A stretch of DNA of 64,000 nucleotides, taken from positions 62,001 through 126,000 of the forward strand of contig NZ_QJRI01000182.1 of the NCBI RefSeq assembly GCF_003254565.1. The letters run 5' to 3'. A program made the translations under genes and the position numbers. This stretch comes from Flavobacterium nitrogenifigens. GTDB lineage: Bacteria; Bacteroidota; Bacteroidia; Flavobacteriales; Flavobacteriaceae. Shown piece by piece: positions 34,491-42,999 of this stretch. The notes below the pieces were generated by a model. The model was not told where the DNA came from. It worked only from the letters and a program-made list of their open reading frames with translations, and did not search any database. Each line of letters opens with the position of its first letter. Position 1 is the first letter of the stretch.

Positions 34491-34498
34491 TATTTTTG
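34491..34498 (+). promoter_or_regulatory. -7 element directly before recR
   Basis: TATTTTTG matches TAnnTTTG and ends 5 bases before the recR ATG. A transcript from it would start at or next to the A of the start codon, giving a leaderless or nearly leaderless mRNA. No clear -33 TTG, so this may be chance. Confidence 0.35.
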
Positions 34499-34503
34499 TC
34501 GTT

Positions 34504-35124
34504 ATGGAATTTTCATCAAAATTAATTGAAAAAGCAGTAAACGAAATGTCGCAATTGCCTGGTATAGGTAAGCGTACGGCACTTCGATTAGTTCTTCATT
34601 TGCTAAAACAACCTAAAGAACGAACTACTTTTTTATCTCAAGCATTATTGAATATGCGTGAGGATATTAAGTTTTGTGAAAGCTGTCATAATATCTCTGA
34701 CACTCAAATTTGTGAAATCTGTGCTAATCCAATTAGAAACCATGAAACAATATGTATAGTTGAAGACATTAGAGATGTGATGGCGATAGAAAATACTGGA
34801 CAGTTTAAAGGAATATATCATGTTTTAGGAGGTAAAATTTCGCCTATTGAAGGAGTTGGCCCCAATCAGTTGAATATTTCTAGCTTGGTGGCAAAGGTGA
34901 AATCTGGAAATGTATCGGAGATTATTTTTGCATTAAGCTCAACAATGGAAGGAGATACAACAAATTTTTATATCTATAAACAAATTGCAGATTCTGAGAT
35001 TATTATCTCAACGATAGCCAGAGGAATATCGGTTGGTGATGAATTGGAATATGCAGACGAAATAACACTAGGGAGAAGTATTTTGCACAGAGTCCCTTTT
35101 GAAAAAACATTTAAAAATAATTAA
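34504..35124 (+). CDS. recR: Recombination mediator protein RecR
   Basis: Works with RecO and RecF to load RecA on gapped DNA. The 206-residue product has the standard length and domains: helix-hairpin-helix (LPGIGKRTALRLVLHLL, about 18-34), a zinc finger with C58, C61, C70 and C73 (CESC...CEIC), a Toprim domain (ICIVEDIRDVMAIE, about 83-96) and the C-terminal ARGISVGDELEYADEITLGRS. It ends 73 bases before the polysaccharide locus and has no obvious terminator. Confidence 0.98.
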   Translation: MEFSSKLIEKAVNEMSQLPGIGKRTALRLVLHLLKQPKERTTFLSQALLNMREDIKFCESCHNISDTQICEICANPIRNHETICIVEDIRDVMAIENTGQFKGIYHVLGGKISPIEGVGPNQLNISSLVAKVKSGNVSEIIFALSSTMEGDTTNFYIYKQIADSEIIISTIARGISVGDELEYADEITLGRSILHRVPFEKTFKNN

Positions 35125-35148
35125 CCAAGCCCCCAAATAAAAGTTAGG

Positions 35149-35171
35149 TTTTTCCAAATATTATGGAAAAA
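35149..35171 (+). promoter_or_regulatory. Hairpin between recR and the Wza-like gene
   Basis: Arms TTTTTCCA (35149-35156) and TGGAAAAA (35164-35171) with a 7-base loop. There is no T tail, so it is a poor terminator. It lies 26 bases before the first polysaccharide-export gene and may be a leader structure. Confidence 0.35.
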
Positions 35172-35197
35172 GCTATGCTTGCCATAAAACTGAACGA

Positions 35198-35989
35198 ATG
35201 ACAAAAAAAAGTTTTTTTCTATTCTTATTAATTTCTGTATTATTTACCTCTTGTATTCCAATAAAAGATTTGGTTTATCTTCAAGATAAAAATGGTTCAG
35301 ATGAACAAACAACTATTGCGGCAGTCGAATCAAAACCGTATAGATTACAAGTTAATGATGTTTTAAGTATTAATATTAAAGCAATTGATCCTAAGTTAGT
35401 TTCTATTTTTAATACGACAGAAAACCAATCTAGTCAAACAGGTAAATCTGAAGCAGGATTATATTTTGACGGATTTACAGTTGACGATCATGGAAATATT
35501 AGAATGCCAATTCTAGGTGAAATAAATGTGATTGGTTATACTCTTGAAGAAGTTCGTGTAAAAATTGAAAAGAAATTATTGGAGGAATATTTTAAAAGCG
35601 AAGCCAACATTTTTGTTACAGTTAAGTTGGCTGGTTTTAGATATACCATTAATGGGGAAGTTGGAAGTACAGGAACAAAAATACTATTTAAAGATAATGT
35701 GAATATTTTGGAAGCTGTTGCAAATGCAGGCGATATAACTACTGTTGGTAATAGAAAAGAAGTAACGGTGATTCGTCAAACTCCTACCGGTGTACAAATG
35801 CATGATATTGATCTTACAGATGTGAATGTAATGAAATCGCCGTATTATTATTTACAGCCTAACGATTATATCTATGTAAAGCCATTGAGACAAAAAACTT
35901 GGGGAACAGGTCAAACAGGGATTCAATCTATAGGGACAATAATTACATTATTGTCTTTAGCTACAACAGTTTACCTTATAATCAAATAA
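35198..35989 (+). CDS. Wza-like polysaccharide export outer-membrane lipoprotein
   Basis: Outer-membrane export channel subunit for capsule or exopolysaccharide. The 263-residue product has a lipoprotein signal with lipobox LFTSC (C19), a Poly_export domain (YRLQVNDVLSINIKAIDPKLV, about 47-67; DDHGNIRMPILGEINVIGYTLEEV), an SLBB-type domain (FRYTINGEVGSTGTKILF, NILEAVANAGDI) and a C-terminal hydrophobic helix (about 241-262). It is followed after 15 bases by its usual partner, the Wzc-like kinase, so the two form the first export module of the locus. Confidence 0.93.
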   Translation: MTKKSFFLFLLISVLFTSCIPIKDLVYLQDKNGSDEQTTIAAVESKPYRLQVNDVLSINIKAIDPKLVSIFNTTENQSSQTGKSEAGLYFDGFTVDDHGNIRMPILGEINVIGYTLEEVRVKIEKKLLEEYFKSEANIFVTVKLAGFRYTINGEVGSTGTKILFKDNVNILEAVANAGDITTVGNRKEVTVIRQTPTGVQMHDIDLTDVNVMKSPYYYLQPNDYIYVKPLRQKTWGTGQTGIQSIGTIITLLSLATTVYLIIK

Positions 35990-36004
35990 ATTAGATTTTT
36001 TAAA

Positions 36005-38452
36005 ATGTTAGACATTAAAGACTTTGCTATTTTTGAAAATCATTCTCATTTTGATTTTAAAGGATTTCTGCTAAAGATTGCAAGTTACTGGAAATGGTTC
36101 TTAGTAAGCTTGATCATTACTTTCACAATTGCTTATCAGATAAACATTCGTAAAGAAAAAATTTACGAGATGCAAACCATGGTTTCAATAAAAGAGGAAA
36201 ATAATCCTTTTTTTACTTCAACTACAAGTTTAGTTTTCAATTGGGGAGGGGTTTCAGATAAGGTAAATGGCATTTCAACAATTCTCCAATCGAGATCTCA
36301 TAACGAGTTGGTGGTAGATAAGCTTCAGTTTTATATAGATTACTTAGAGCAAGGAAAGTATAATTTAATTGACTCTTACGGAGCTGTACCATTTTATGTT
36401 AATATTGATAAAACAAAGGGACAAATTGCAAACACATTGATTAGTATAAAGTTTTTAACTGAAAACGAATATCAAATTCAGATTCCATTTGAAAACAATT
36501 CCGTTTCATTAATTACTTATAGTAATAATTCTTATAGCAATACTTCTGTACAACCTATAACTTTTGCAAAGAAATACAAAGTAGGAGAAAATGTTAATCT
36601 TCCATTTTTGAATTGGAAACTTCAGATAAATGACAACCCTGGTTTTTATAAAGGGAAAGAGTACTTTGTAAGATTTAATGATTTTGATGGAACGGTATCT
36701 CGATATAGAGGAATAAATGTAGATTCTGGTAAAAGCAGTGGATCATTATTGACTTTATCAATGCAGGGAACAAATAAAACTAGAATGGTAGATTATTTGA
36801 ATTCTACTGTAAAAATGCTTATTAAAATCCAGCTTGATGGAAAAAACCAATTTGCAACAAATACTATTAGGTTTATTGATAGTACTCTCGTGGCAATGGA
36901 ATCTCAGCTTAAGCAAACAGGCAATGAACTAAAATCTTTTCAAAAAGATAAAAATATTTATGAAATAGAAGGCGGAGGCTCTAAAGTTTCAGAGAAAATA
37001 ATGGATTTTGATGTTGAAAAGGATCAAATTGCAAGAAAAATAGCCTATTATAATTCGTTAAAAACATATTTGAGCAATAGTGTCGATTATTCTAGATTGC
37101 CGGCTCCTTCTGTTGCTGGGATTGAGGATCCAAATATTGTCGCGAATGTTTCTAAACTTATTGCACTTTCTACTCAAAGATCTGAAATGTCTTATGCCGT
37201 AAAGAGTGAGAAAATATTTAAGGATTTTGATAACCAGATGGCGGCAGTGAAAAATGTTCTTCAAGAGAATATTGTTACTGCAAAAGCTTCTTTATTGTAT
37301 GATTTATCGTTAGTAAATGCAAAAATTGGCCAAGCAGAAAGTACAGTGAGAAGGCTTCCGGCAGAACAGCAAGAATTATTGAAAATCAAAAGAAAATATG
37401 ATTTAAATGATAACATCTATACAGAGTTTCTTCAAAAAAGAAATGAAGCAGAAATTGTAAGAGCGTCTAACTTGTCAGATATCCATTTTATAGATCCAGC
37501 AAAAGATATTGGCGGAGGTTTAATAGGTCCTAAAACCTCAGTAAATTATGTGATGGCTTTATTTTTAGGGATTTTGATTCCTTTATTGTTTGTTTTAGTA
37601 ATTTTCTTCATTAATAATTCAATTCAGAATACTGAGGATATTAGCAAATTGACTCAGATTCCATTAATTGGAGTAATTGGTATTAATAAAGATTCAGGAA
37701 GTTTAGCGGTTTTTGATAAACCTAAATCAGCACTTTCTGAGTCTTTCAGGGGGATACGTTCTTCGCTTCAGTTTTTATATAAAAAACAGCAAGTCAGCGG
37801 ATCAAAAACCTTAATGATTACTTCCTCAATTAGTGGTGAAGGAAAAACATTCTGTTCCATTAATATTGCTACAGTTTTTGCTTTAAGCGAAAAGAAGACT
37901 GTCGTTGTTGGACTAGATTTACGAAAGCCGAGATTAGCAGATGAATTTCAAATAAAATCATCTTTAGGTGTTGTCAATTATTTAATAAAACAAAATACTT
38001 TGCAAGAAATTACTAATTCGACACCAATTCCAAATTTAGATGTAATTTTATCAGGACCAATTCCACCAAATCCTTCAGAGTTAATTTTGAGTGATGGAAT
38101 GAAAGAATTAATTGACGAGTTGAAACATAAATATGATTATATTATTTTGGATACACCTCCAGTTGGTTTAGTGGCAGACTCATTAGAATTAGATCAGTTT
38201 GCAGATGTAACATTGTATATCGTAAGGCAAAATTATACTAAAAAAGATATGATAACGTTGTTAAATACCAGACTTAAACGTGATGAGTTGAACAATGTGA
38301 GTATTGTATTGAACGGGTTTGAAAATAAAGCGAAATATGGTAGTGGGTATGGATACGGTTATGGTTATGGGGCGTACTCTAATGGTTATCATGAAGAAGA
38401 AGCTAAGGATGGATTTTGGAAAGTATTCGTGAATCGAATTAGAAAAAGCTAA
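36005..38452 (+). CDS. Wzc-like polysaccharide copolymerase/tyrosine autokinase
   Basis: Inner-membrane regulator of chain length and export through cyclic autophosphorylation. The 815-residue product has an N-terminal Wzz domain with a membrane segment (about 33-50), a long periplasmic coiled region, a second membrane segment (about 520-540), and a BY-kinase domain: Walker A SGEGKT (about 607-612), Walker A' VVVGLDLRKPR (about 633-643) and Walker B YIILDTPP (about 713-720). The tail is a tyrosine cluster, alternating Gly and Tyr (about 778-796), the autophosphorylation site. No Wzb-type phosphatase gene is in the window. Confidence 0.95.
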   Translation: MLDIKDFAIFENHSHFDFKGFLLKIASYWKWFLVSLIITFTIAYQINIRKEKIYEMQTMVSIKEENNPFFTSTTSLVFNWGGVSDKVNGISTILQSRSHNELVVDKLQFYIDYLEQGKYNLIDSYGAVPFYVNIDKTKGQIANTLISIKFLTENEYQIQIPFENNSVSLITYSNNSYSNTSVQPITFAKKYKVGENVNLPFLNWKLQINDNPGFYKGKEYFVRFNDFDGTVSRYRGINVDSGKSSGSLLTLSMQGTNKTRMVDYLNSTVKMLIKIQLDGKNQFATNTIRFIDSTLVAMESQLKQTGNELKSFQKDKNIYEIEGGGSKVSEKIMDFDVEKDQIARKIAYYNSLKTYLSNSVDYSRLPAPSVAGIEDPNIVANVSKLIALSTQRSEMSYAVKSEKIFKDFDNQMAAVKNVLQENIVTAKASLLYDLSLVNAKIGQAESTVRRLPAEQQELLKIKRKYDLNDNIYTEFLQKRNEAEIVRASNLSDIHFIDPAKDIGGGLIGPKTSVNYVMALFLGILIPLLFVLVIFFINNSIQNTEDISKLTQIPLIGVIGINKDSGSLAVFDKPKSALSESFRGIRSSLQFLYKKQQVSGSKTLMITSSISGEGKTFCSINIATVFALSEKKTVVVGLDLRKPRLADEFQIKSSLGVVNYLIKQNTLQEITNSTPIPNLDVILSGPIPPNPSELILSDGMKELIDELKHKYDYIILDTPPVGLVADSLELDQFADVTLYIVRQNYTKKDMITLLNTRLKRDELNNVSIVLNGFENKAKYGSGYGYGYGYGAYSNGYHEEEAKDGFWKVFVNRIRKS

Positions 38453-38463
38453 ACTTGCATAAA

Positions 38464-39447
38464 ATGGAAAGTAAGACAAAAAAAACAATTTTAATTACGG
38501 GAGGAGCTGGATTTATTGGTTCAAACTTAACGGAGTTTTTTTTAGAATCAGGTTATAAGGTAGTTTGTTTGGATAATTTTTCGACAGGGCATCGACATAA
38601 TTTAAAAGATTTTTTGGATAATCCAGATTTTAAATTAATTGAAGGTGATATTCGGAATTTAGCTGATTGTAATTTGGCGGTTGCAGAAGCAGATTATGTT
38701 TTGCACCAAGCCGCTTTAGGGTCTGTTCCTCGATCAATAAAGGACCCAATTACGACCAATGAAGTAAATGTTTCAGGATTTCTAAATATGCTTACAGCTG
38801 CTCGTGATGCTAAAGTAAAACGATTTGTATATGCAGCAAGTTCTTCAACATATGGAGATTCGCAAGGATTACCAAAAGTAGAAGATGTTATTGGAAAACC
38901 ATTGTCACCTTACGCCATTACTAAATATGTAAATGAACTGTATGCTGAAATTTTTAGCAAAACATACGGATTGGAAACAATAGGTCTTCGTTATTTTAAT
39001 GTTTTTGGAAGAAAGCAAGACCCTAATGGAGCTTACGCTGCTGTTATTCCAAAATTTGTAAAACAATTTATGAGTCACGAAAGCCCAGTAATTAATGGAG
39101 ATGGGAATTATTCTCGTGATTTTACATATATTGACAATGTTATTCAAATGAATGAATTGGCTATGACTTCTCAAAACCCAGAGGCAGTTAACTCGGTTTA
39201 TAATACGGCATTTGGGGATAGAAATACACTAAATGATTTGGTGAAGTATCTAAAAGAATATTTATCTGACTTTGATCCAAAAATAAAAGACGTTTCAGTT
39301 ATTTATGGAGAAAACAGAGTAGGAGATATTCCTCATTCGTTGGCAAGCATCGATAAGGCAAAGAATATGTTAGGATATGATCCTAAATATTCTTTACAAG
39401 AAGGATTGAAAGAAGCCGTTGGATGGTATTGGAAAAATTTAAAATAA
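38464..39447 (+). CDS. NAD-dependent UDP-N-acetylhexosamine 4-epimerase, WbpP/TviC-like
   Basis: Extended short-chain dehydrogenase likely to interconvert UDP-GlcNAc (or its uronic acid) with the galacto form. The 327-residue product has the NAD loop GGAGFIGSN (about 13-21), LHQAALGSVPRSIKDP, the SST triad segment YAASSSTYG, and YxxxK in YAITKYVNELY (Y about 150). The HQAALGSVPRS segment is characteristic of WbpP/TviC rather than GalE. The ATG is preferred to an in-frame TTG three codons upstream. A TviB-like dehydrogenase three genes downstream would complete the TviB/TviC pair. Confidence 0.85.
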   Translation: MESKTKKTILITGGAGFIGSNLTEFFLESGYKVVCLDNFSTGHRHNLKDFLDNPDFKLIEGDIRNLADCNLAVAEADYVLHQAALGSVPRSIKDPITTNEVNVSGFLNMLTAARDAKVKRFVYAASSSTYGDSQGLPKVEDVIGKPLSPYAITKYVNELYAEIFSKTYGLETIGLRYFNVFGRKQDPNGAYAAVIPKFVKQFMSHESPVINGDGNYSRDFTYIDNVIQMNELAMTSQNPEAVNSVYNTAFGDRNTLNDLVKYLKEYLSDFDPKIKDVSVIYGENRVGDIPHSLASIDKAKNMLGYDPKYSLQEGLKEAVGWYWKNLK

Positions 39448-39471
39448 ACAGATCAAGATAAAATAGATCAA

Positions 39472-40863
39472 ATGAAAATTACAAAGATTTGCTGCATTGG
39501 TGCAGGGTATGTTGGTGGACCAACTATGGCTGTTATAGCTCAAAAATGTCCACATATTCAGGTCACAGTTGTTGATTTAAATGAACAGAGAATAGCGGAT
39601 TGGAATGATCCGAATCCTGAAAACATTCCAATTTATGAACCTGGTCTTTCTGAAATTGTAGCAGAAGCAAGAGGTAGAAATTTATTTTTTTCTACAGAAG
39701 TCGATAAAGCAATAGACGAGGCTCAAATGATATTTATTTCAGTAAATACTCCTACTAAAACTTATGGAAAAGGTAAAGGAATGGCAGCTGACTTAAAATA
39801 TATTGAGTTATGTGCTAGACAAATAGCGAGAGTAGCGAAACAGAATAAAATTGTAGTTGAAAAATCAACTTTGCCAGTTCGTACAGCTGAGGCAATTAAG
39901 AGCATATTGGATAATACAGGAAATGGTGTTCAATTTCAAATTCTATCTAATCCAGAGTTTTTGGCAGAAGGAACGGCAGTAACTGATTTGTTAAATCCAG
40001 ATCGTATTTTGATTGGCGGAGACACAACTGAAGAAGGAGAGGAAGCAATTAATGCTTTGGTTGATGTTTATTCAAACTGGGTAAGTAGAGATAAGATTTT
40101 GACAACAAATGTATGGTCATCAGAATTGTCGAAATTGACTGCAAATGCATTTTTAGCGCAGCGTATTTCTTCGATTAACGCAATGTCAGAGTTATGTGAA
40201 AAAACAGGCGCAGATGTAAATGAAGTAGCGAGAGCTATTGGTATGGACAGTAGAATTGGGCCAAAATTTTTAAAAGCTTCTGTAGGATTTGGAGGTTCTT
40301 GTTTTCAGAAAGACATTCTAAATTTAGTGTATATTGCAAAATCATACGGATTAAACGAAGTGGCTGATTATTGGGAGCAAGTAATTATTATGAATGATCA
40401 TCAAAAAAGAAGATTCTCAAATAAAATTGTTCAGACATTATATAATACAGTAGCCGATAAGAAAATTGCGTTTTTGGGTTGGGCTTTCAAAAAAGACACA
40501 AACGATACAAGAGAATCTGCGGCAATTTATGTTGCGGATGACTTAATAAACGAACAAGCTAAAATCTCAGTCTTTGATCCTAAAGTTTCTAAAAGCAAGA
40601 TGTTAAACGACTTAGATTATTTAGAAACACGAACAAGTCAGGAAAACATTAAAGCTTTGAATTCATTTGAAAATGCTTATGAAGCATGTAAAGGTGCGCA
40701 TGCGATTGCAATTTTAACGGAATGGGATGAGTTTAAAACTTACGATTGGAAAAAAATTTACGATTCAATGCATAAGCCAGCCTTTGTTTTTGATGGAAGA
40801 AATATCTTGAATGCTAAAGAATTAGAATCAATAGGATTCGTTTATAATGGTATTGGTTCATAA
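39472..40863 (+). CDS. ugd: UDP-glucose 6-dehydrogenase, eukaryote-like (UGDH) type
   Basis: Oxidises UDP-glucose to UDP-glucuronate. At 463 residues, it resembles animal UGDH more than the short bacterial Ugd. Signatures: CIGAGYVGGPTMAVIA (about 8-23), FISVNTPTKTYGKGKGMAADL (about 92-112), STLPVRTAE, LSNPEFLAEGTAV, DRILIGG and catalytic C277 in FGGSCFQKDI, the same position as in the human enzyme (C276). Residue motifs FDGRN lie near the C-terminus. Glucuronate is therefore a likely component of the polysaccharide. Between the epimerase and the UpxY-like gene. Confidence 0.95.
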   Translation: MKITKICCIGAGYVGGPTMAVIAQKCPHIQVTVVDLNEQRIADWNDPNPENIPIYEPGLSEIVAEARGRNLFFSTEVDKAIDEAQMIFISVNTPTKTYGKGKGMAADLKYIELCARQIARVAKQNKIVVEKSTLPVRTAEAIKSILDNTGNGVQFQILSNPEFLAEGTAVTDLLNPDRILIGGDTTEEGEEAINALVDVYSNWVSRDKILTTNVWSSELSKLTANAFLAQRISSINAMSELCEKTGADVNEVARAIGMDSRIGPKFLKASVGFGGSCFQKDILNLVYIAKSYGLNEVADYWEQVIIMNDHQKRRFSNKIVQTLYNTVADKKIAFLGWAFKKDTNDTRESAAIYVADDLINEQAKISVFDPKVSKSKMLNDLDYLETRTSQENIKALNSFENAYEACKGAHAIAILTEWDEFKTYDWKKIYDSMHKPAFVFDGRNILNAKELESIGFVYNGIGS

Positions 40864-40865
40864 AT

Positions 40866-40873
40866 TAGTTTTG
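40866..40873 (+). promoter_or_regulatory. Possible -7 element of upxY-like gene
   Basis: TAGTTTTG matches TAnnTTTG just past the ugd stop and would give a leader of about 52 bases. No -33 TTG at a suitable distance, so readthrough from ugd is equally possible. Confidence 0.35.
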
Positions 40874-40931
40874 TAGTTTGTAATAAATATGAGGTGATAC
40901 GAATTTTGCTTCATTTATATAGAAGAAAAAA

Positions 40932-41396
40932 ATGAATTGGTACGTAGTTTATACAAAACCTAAATGGGAAAAGAAAGTTGCGGATAAGCTTAATCAGCTG
41001 GGAGTCGAATGCTATTGTCCTTTAATTACTCAGGTTAAACAATGGTCAGATCGAAAAAAGAAAGTTGAGATGCCACTTTTTAATTCTTATGTTTTTGTGC
41101 AATTACCCGACTCAGACCGGAATTTAGTATTTCAAGTTGCAGGCGTTATTAGGTATTTGTTTTGGCTTGGGAAACCTGCCATTGTAAAGGATCAAGAAAT
41201 TGAAATTATAAAAAAAAGTCTAAAAGCAACAAATATTAGTGATATATCGGTCTCGGCTATTCAGGTTGGTGATAAAATTAAATTAGAGTCAGGAGCATTC
41301 AGTAATCAGAATGCAATTGTACAAGAAATTTCTAATAATTATTATACACTTGTCTTGGAAACTTTAGGTTGCATTTTAAAAATAAAGTACAAATAA
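40932..41396 (+). CDS. UpxY-like NusG-family transcription antiterminator
   Basis: Specialised NusG paralogue. In Bacteroides the UpxY proteins bind the 5' leader of their own capsule operon and RNA polymerase, preventing early termination. The 154-residue product has the NGN domain (MNWYVVYTKPKWEKKVADKL, then CPLITQVKQWSDRKKKVEMPLFNSYVFV, about 31-58, and RYLFWLGKPAIV) and a C-terminal KOW-like domain (VGDKIKLESGAFSNQNAIVQEI, about 117-138). It is followed by a terminator and a new promoter with an untranslated leader, an arrangement that fits locus-specific antitermination. Core NusG is not encoded here. Confidence 0.88.
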   Translation: MNWYVVYTKPKWEKKVADKLNQLGVECYCPLITQVKQWSDRKKKVEMPLFNSYVFVQLPDSDRNLVFQVAGVIRYLFWLGKPAIVKDQEIEIIKKSLKATNISDISVSAIQVGDKIKLESGAFSNQNAIVQEISNNYYTLVLETLGCILKIKYK

Positions 41397-41417
41397 CAAC
41401 GTTATCAAATTAAAATT

Positions 41418-41461
41418 AAACAGAAGAGAACCTTTTTTAGATTTTTTCTTCTGTTTTTTTT
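41418..41461 (+). terminator. Terminator after the upxY-like gene
   Basis: Arms 41418-41430 and 41444-41456 (ten perfect pairs AAACAGAAGA/TCTTCTGTTT plus three weaker) around a 13-base loop, followed by T. It begins 21 bases past the stop and separates the proximal module from the downstream operon. Confidence 0.75.
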
Positions 41462-41553
41462 ATTATGTATTTATTTACAGTCTGATTAATAGGTTGTTGT
41501 AAATATTCGTTTTTTCGTTGTAAATTGTTTTGCTAGTATTACGTAAAACCGTA

Positions 41554-41584
41554 TTGAATAACTAGACTTATTATGCTATATTTG
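41554..41584 (+). promoter_or_regulatory. Promoter of the main polysaccharide operon
   Basis: TTG at 41554-41556, a 20-base spacer and TATATTTG at 41577-41584, an exact TAnnTTTG followed by CC. This is the best promoter in the polysaccharide locus. Predicted start near 41591. Confidence 0.78.
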
Positions 41585-41590
41585 CCGAAA

Positions 41591-41676
41591 ATGATTAATT
41601 TGGGTGTCTGAGTCAAAATTTTGTGACTGAGAACGGCGAAGCCATGAGTTTAAGCGATCAGGATAAATAAAAAAGT
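41591..41676 (+). promoter_or_regulatory. Untranslated leader, candidate UpxY target
   Basis: About 86 untranslated bases between the promoter and the first gene of the main operon. They contain an AGTCA/TGACT stem with an 8-base loop (41611-41628), then GGCGAAGCC, a tight GGC/GCC hairpin (41635-41643). This GC-rich patch stands out in AT-rich DNA. Recognition by the upstream UpxY-like protein is inferred from position only. Confidence 0.4.
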
Positions 41677-42966
41677 ATGAAGTTGGAAAATAATGTAAGA
41701 ATTGCAGTTATAGGCTTAGGTTATGTAGGATTGCCTTTAGCGCGATTATTTGCTACTAAATATTCCGTTGTTGGATTTGATATAAACGAATCAAGAGTTA
41801 CTTCATTACAGTGTGGTACCGATAGTACGTTAGAAGTCGAAGATGATGTTTTACAGAAAGTTTTAGTAGAAAACTTAAACGAAGAAAAAGGCTTGTACTG
41901 TACTACATCAATAAATGATATTAAAGAATGTAATTATTATATAGTTACTGTTCCTACTCCGGTTGATAAAAATAATAGACCAGATTTAACTCCTTTGTAT
42001 AAATCGAGTGAAACTGTTGGGAAAGTTTTGAAAAAAGGAGATATTGTTATCTATGAATCAACTGTTTATCCGGGAGTAACAGAAGAGCAATGTGTACCCG
42101 TTTTAGAAAAAGTTTCAGGTTTAAAATTTAATGAAGACTTTTTTGCAGGATATTCGCCAGAAAGAATAAATCCAGGAGATAAGGAGCATACAGTTGAAAA
42201 AATCCTAAAAGTTACCTCTGGTTCAACTCCAGAAATTGGTTTGAAAGTCGATGCGCTGTATAAATCTGTAATTACAGCAGGAACACATCTTGCGCCTACA
42301 ATAAAAGTTGCAGAAGCGGCAAAAGTTATTGAAAATTCTCAGCGAGATATTAATATTGCTTTTGTTAACGAATTGGCTAAAATATTTAATTTAATGAATA
42401 TTGATACCCAAGAAGTATTAGCGGCAGCAGCTACTAAATGGAATTTTTTACCCTTTAAGCCAGGTCTTGTCGGAGGGCATTGTATAGGAGTTGATCCTTA
42501 TTATTTAGCCCAAAGAGCACAAGAATTTGGATATCATCCTGAAATAATTTTAGCTGGAAGACGTTTGAATGATAGCATGGGAGAATATGTTGCTTCGCAA
42601 ATCGTGAAGTTGATGATAAAAAAAGGAATTTCAGTTAATGGTGCTAGTCTCTTGATGTTTGGAATTACTTTTAAAGAAAATTGCCCAGATGTCCGTAACA
42701 CTAAAATTGTTGATGTAATAAAAGCGTTAAAAGATTACGGAATAACAGTTGTAGTTTTTGATCCACTTGCGAATATTGAGGAAGTAGCGAGAGAGTACAA
42801 ACTAGAAACTGTAAATATTTTGCCTAAAGAAAAATTTGATGCATTGGTATTAGGAGTGGCTCACTCTGAATTTCTTGAAATTGATTTTTCAAATTTGCAA
42901 AAAGATAAAAGTTTAATTTATGATGTAAAAGGAGTTTTAGGATCTTTAGCCGACAATAGGCTTTAA
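41677..42966 (+). CDS. Nucleotide-sugar dehydrogenase, TviB/WbpA-like
   Basis: Four-electron NAD-dependent oxidation of a UDP-N-acetylhexosamine (probably UDP-GlcNAc or UDP-GalNAc) to the uronic acid. The 429-residue product has IAVIGLGYVGLPLARLFATKYSVVGFDI (about 9-36), YIVTVPTPVD, YESTVYPGVTEE, GYSPERINPGDKEH (about 158-171), and catalytic C269 in GGHCIGVDPYY. The VGLPLA...FDIN and SPERINPGD motifs point to the TviB/WbpA group rather than UDP-glucose dehydrogenase. First gene of the main operon. Substrate choice is inferred from family and from the TviC-like epimerase nearby. Confidence 0.88.
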   Translation: MKLENNVRIAVIGLGYVGLPLARLFATKYSVVGFDINESRVTSLQCGTDSTLEVEDDVLQKVLVENLNEEKGLYCTTSINDIKECNYYIVTVPTPVDKNNRPDLTPLYKSSETVGKVLKKGDIVIYESTVYPGVTEEQCVPVLEKVSGLKFNEDFFAGYSPERINPGDKEHTVEKILKVTSGSTPEIGLKVDALYKSVITAGTHLAPTIKVAEAAKVIENSQRDINIAFVNELAKIFNLMNIDTQEVLAAAATKWNFLPFKPGLVGGHCIGVDPYYLAQRAQEFGYHPEIILAGRRLNDSMGEYVASQIVKLMIKKGISVNGASLLMFGITFKENCPDVRNTKIVDVIKALKDYGITVVVFDPLANIEEVAREYKLETVNILPKEKFDALVLGVAHSEFLEIDFSNLQKDKSLIYDVKGVLGSLADNRL

Positions 42967-42974
42967 GTTTTAAA

Positions 42975-42987
42975 TTTTTTTTTTTTT
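42975..42987 (+). repeat. Run of 13 T before manC
   Basis: Longest homopolymer noted in the window, in the 33-base gap before the mannose-1-phosphate guanylyltransferase gene and 12 bases from its ATG. No hairpin precedes it, so it is not a standard terminator. Length variation by slippage is possible. Confidence 0.7.
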
Positions 42988-42999
42988 ATTTAAAAATAT

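Noticed and set aside
41585..41676. JUMPStart/ops element of the RfaH type
   Set aside because: The GGCGGTAG core was looked for and is absent; only a GGCGAAGCC patch is present, so an RfaH-type label is not justified.
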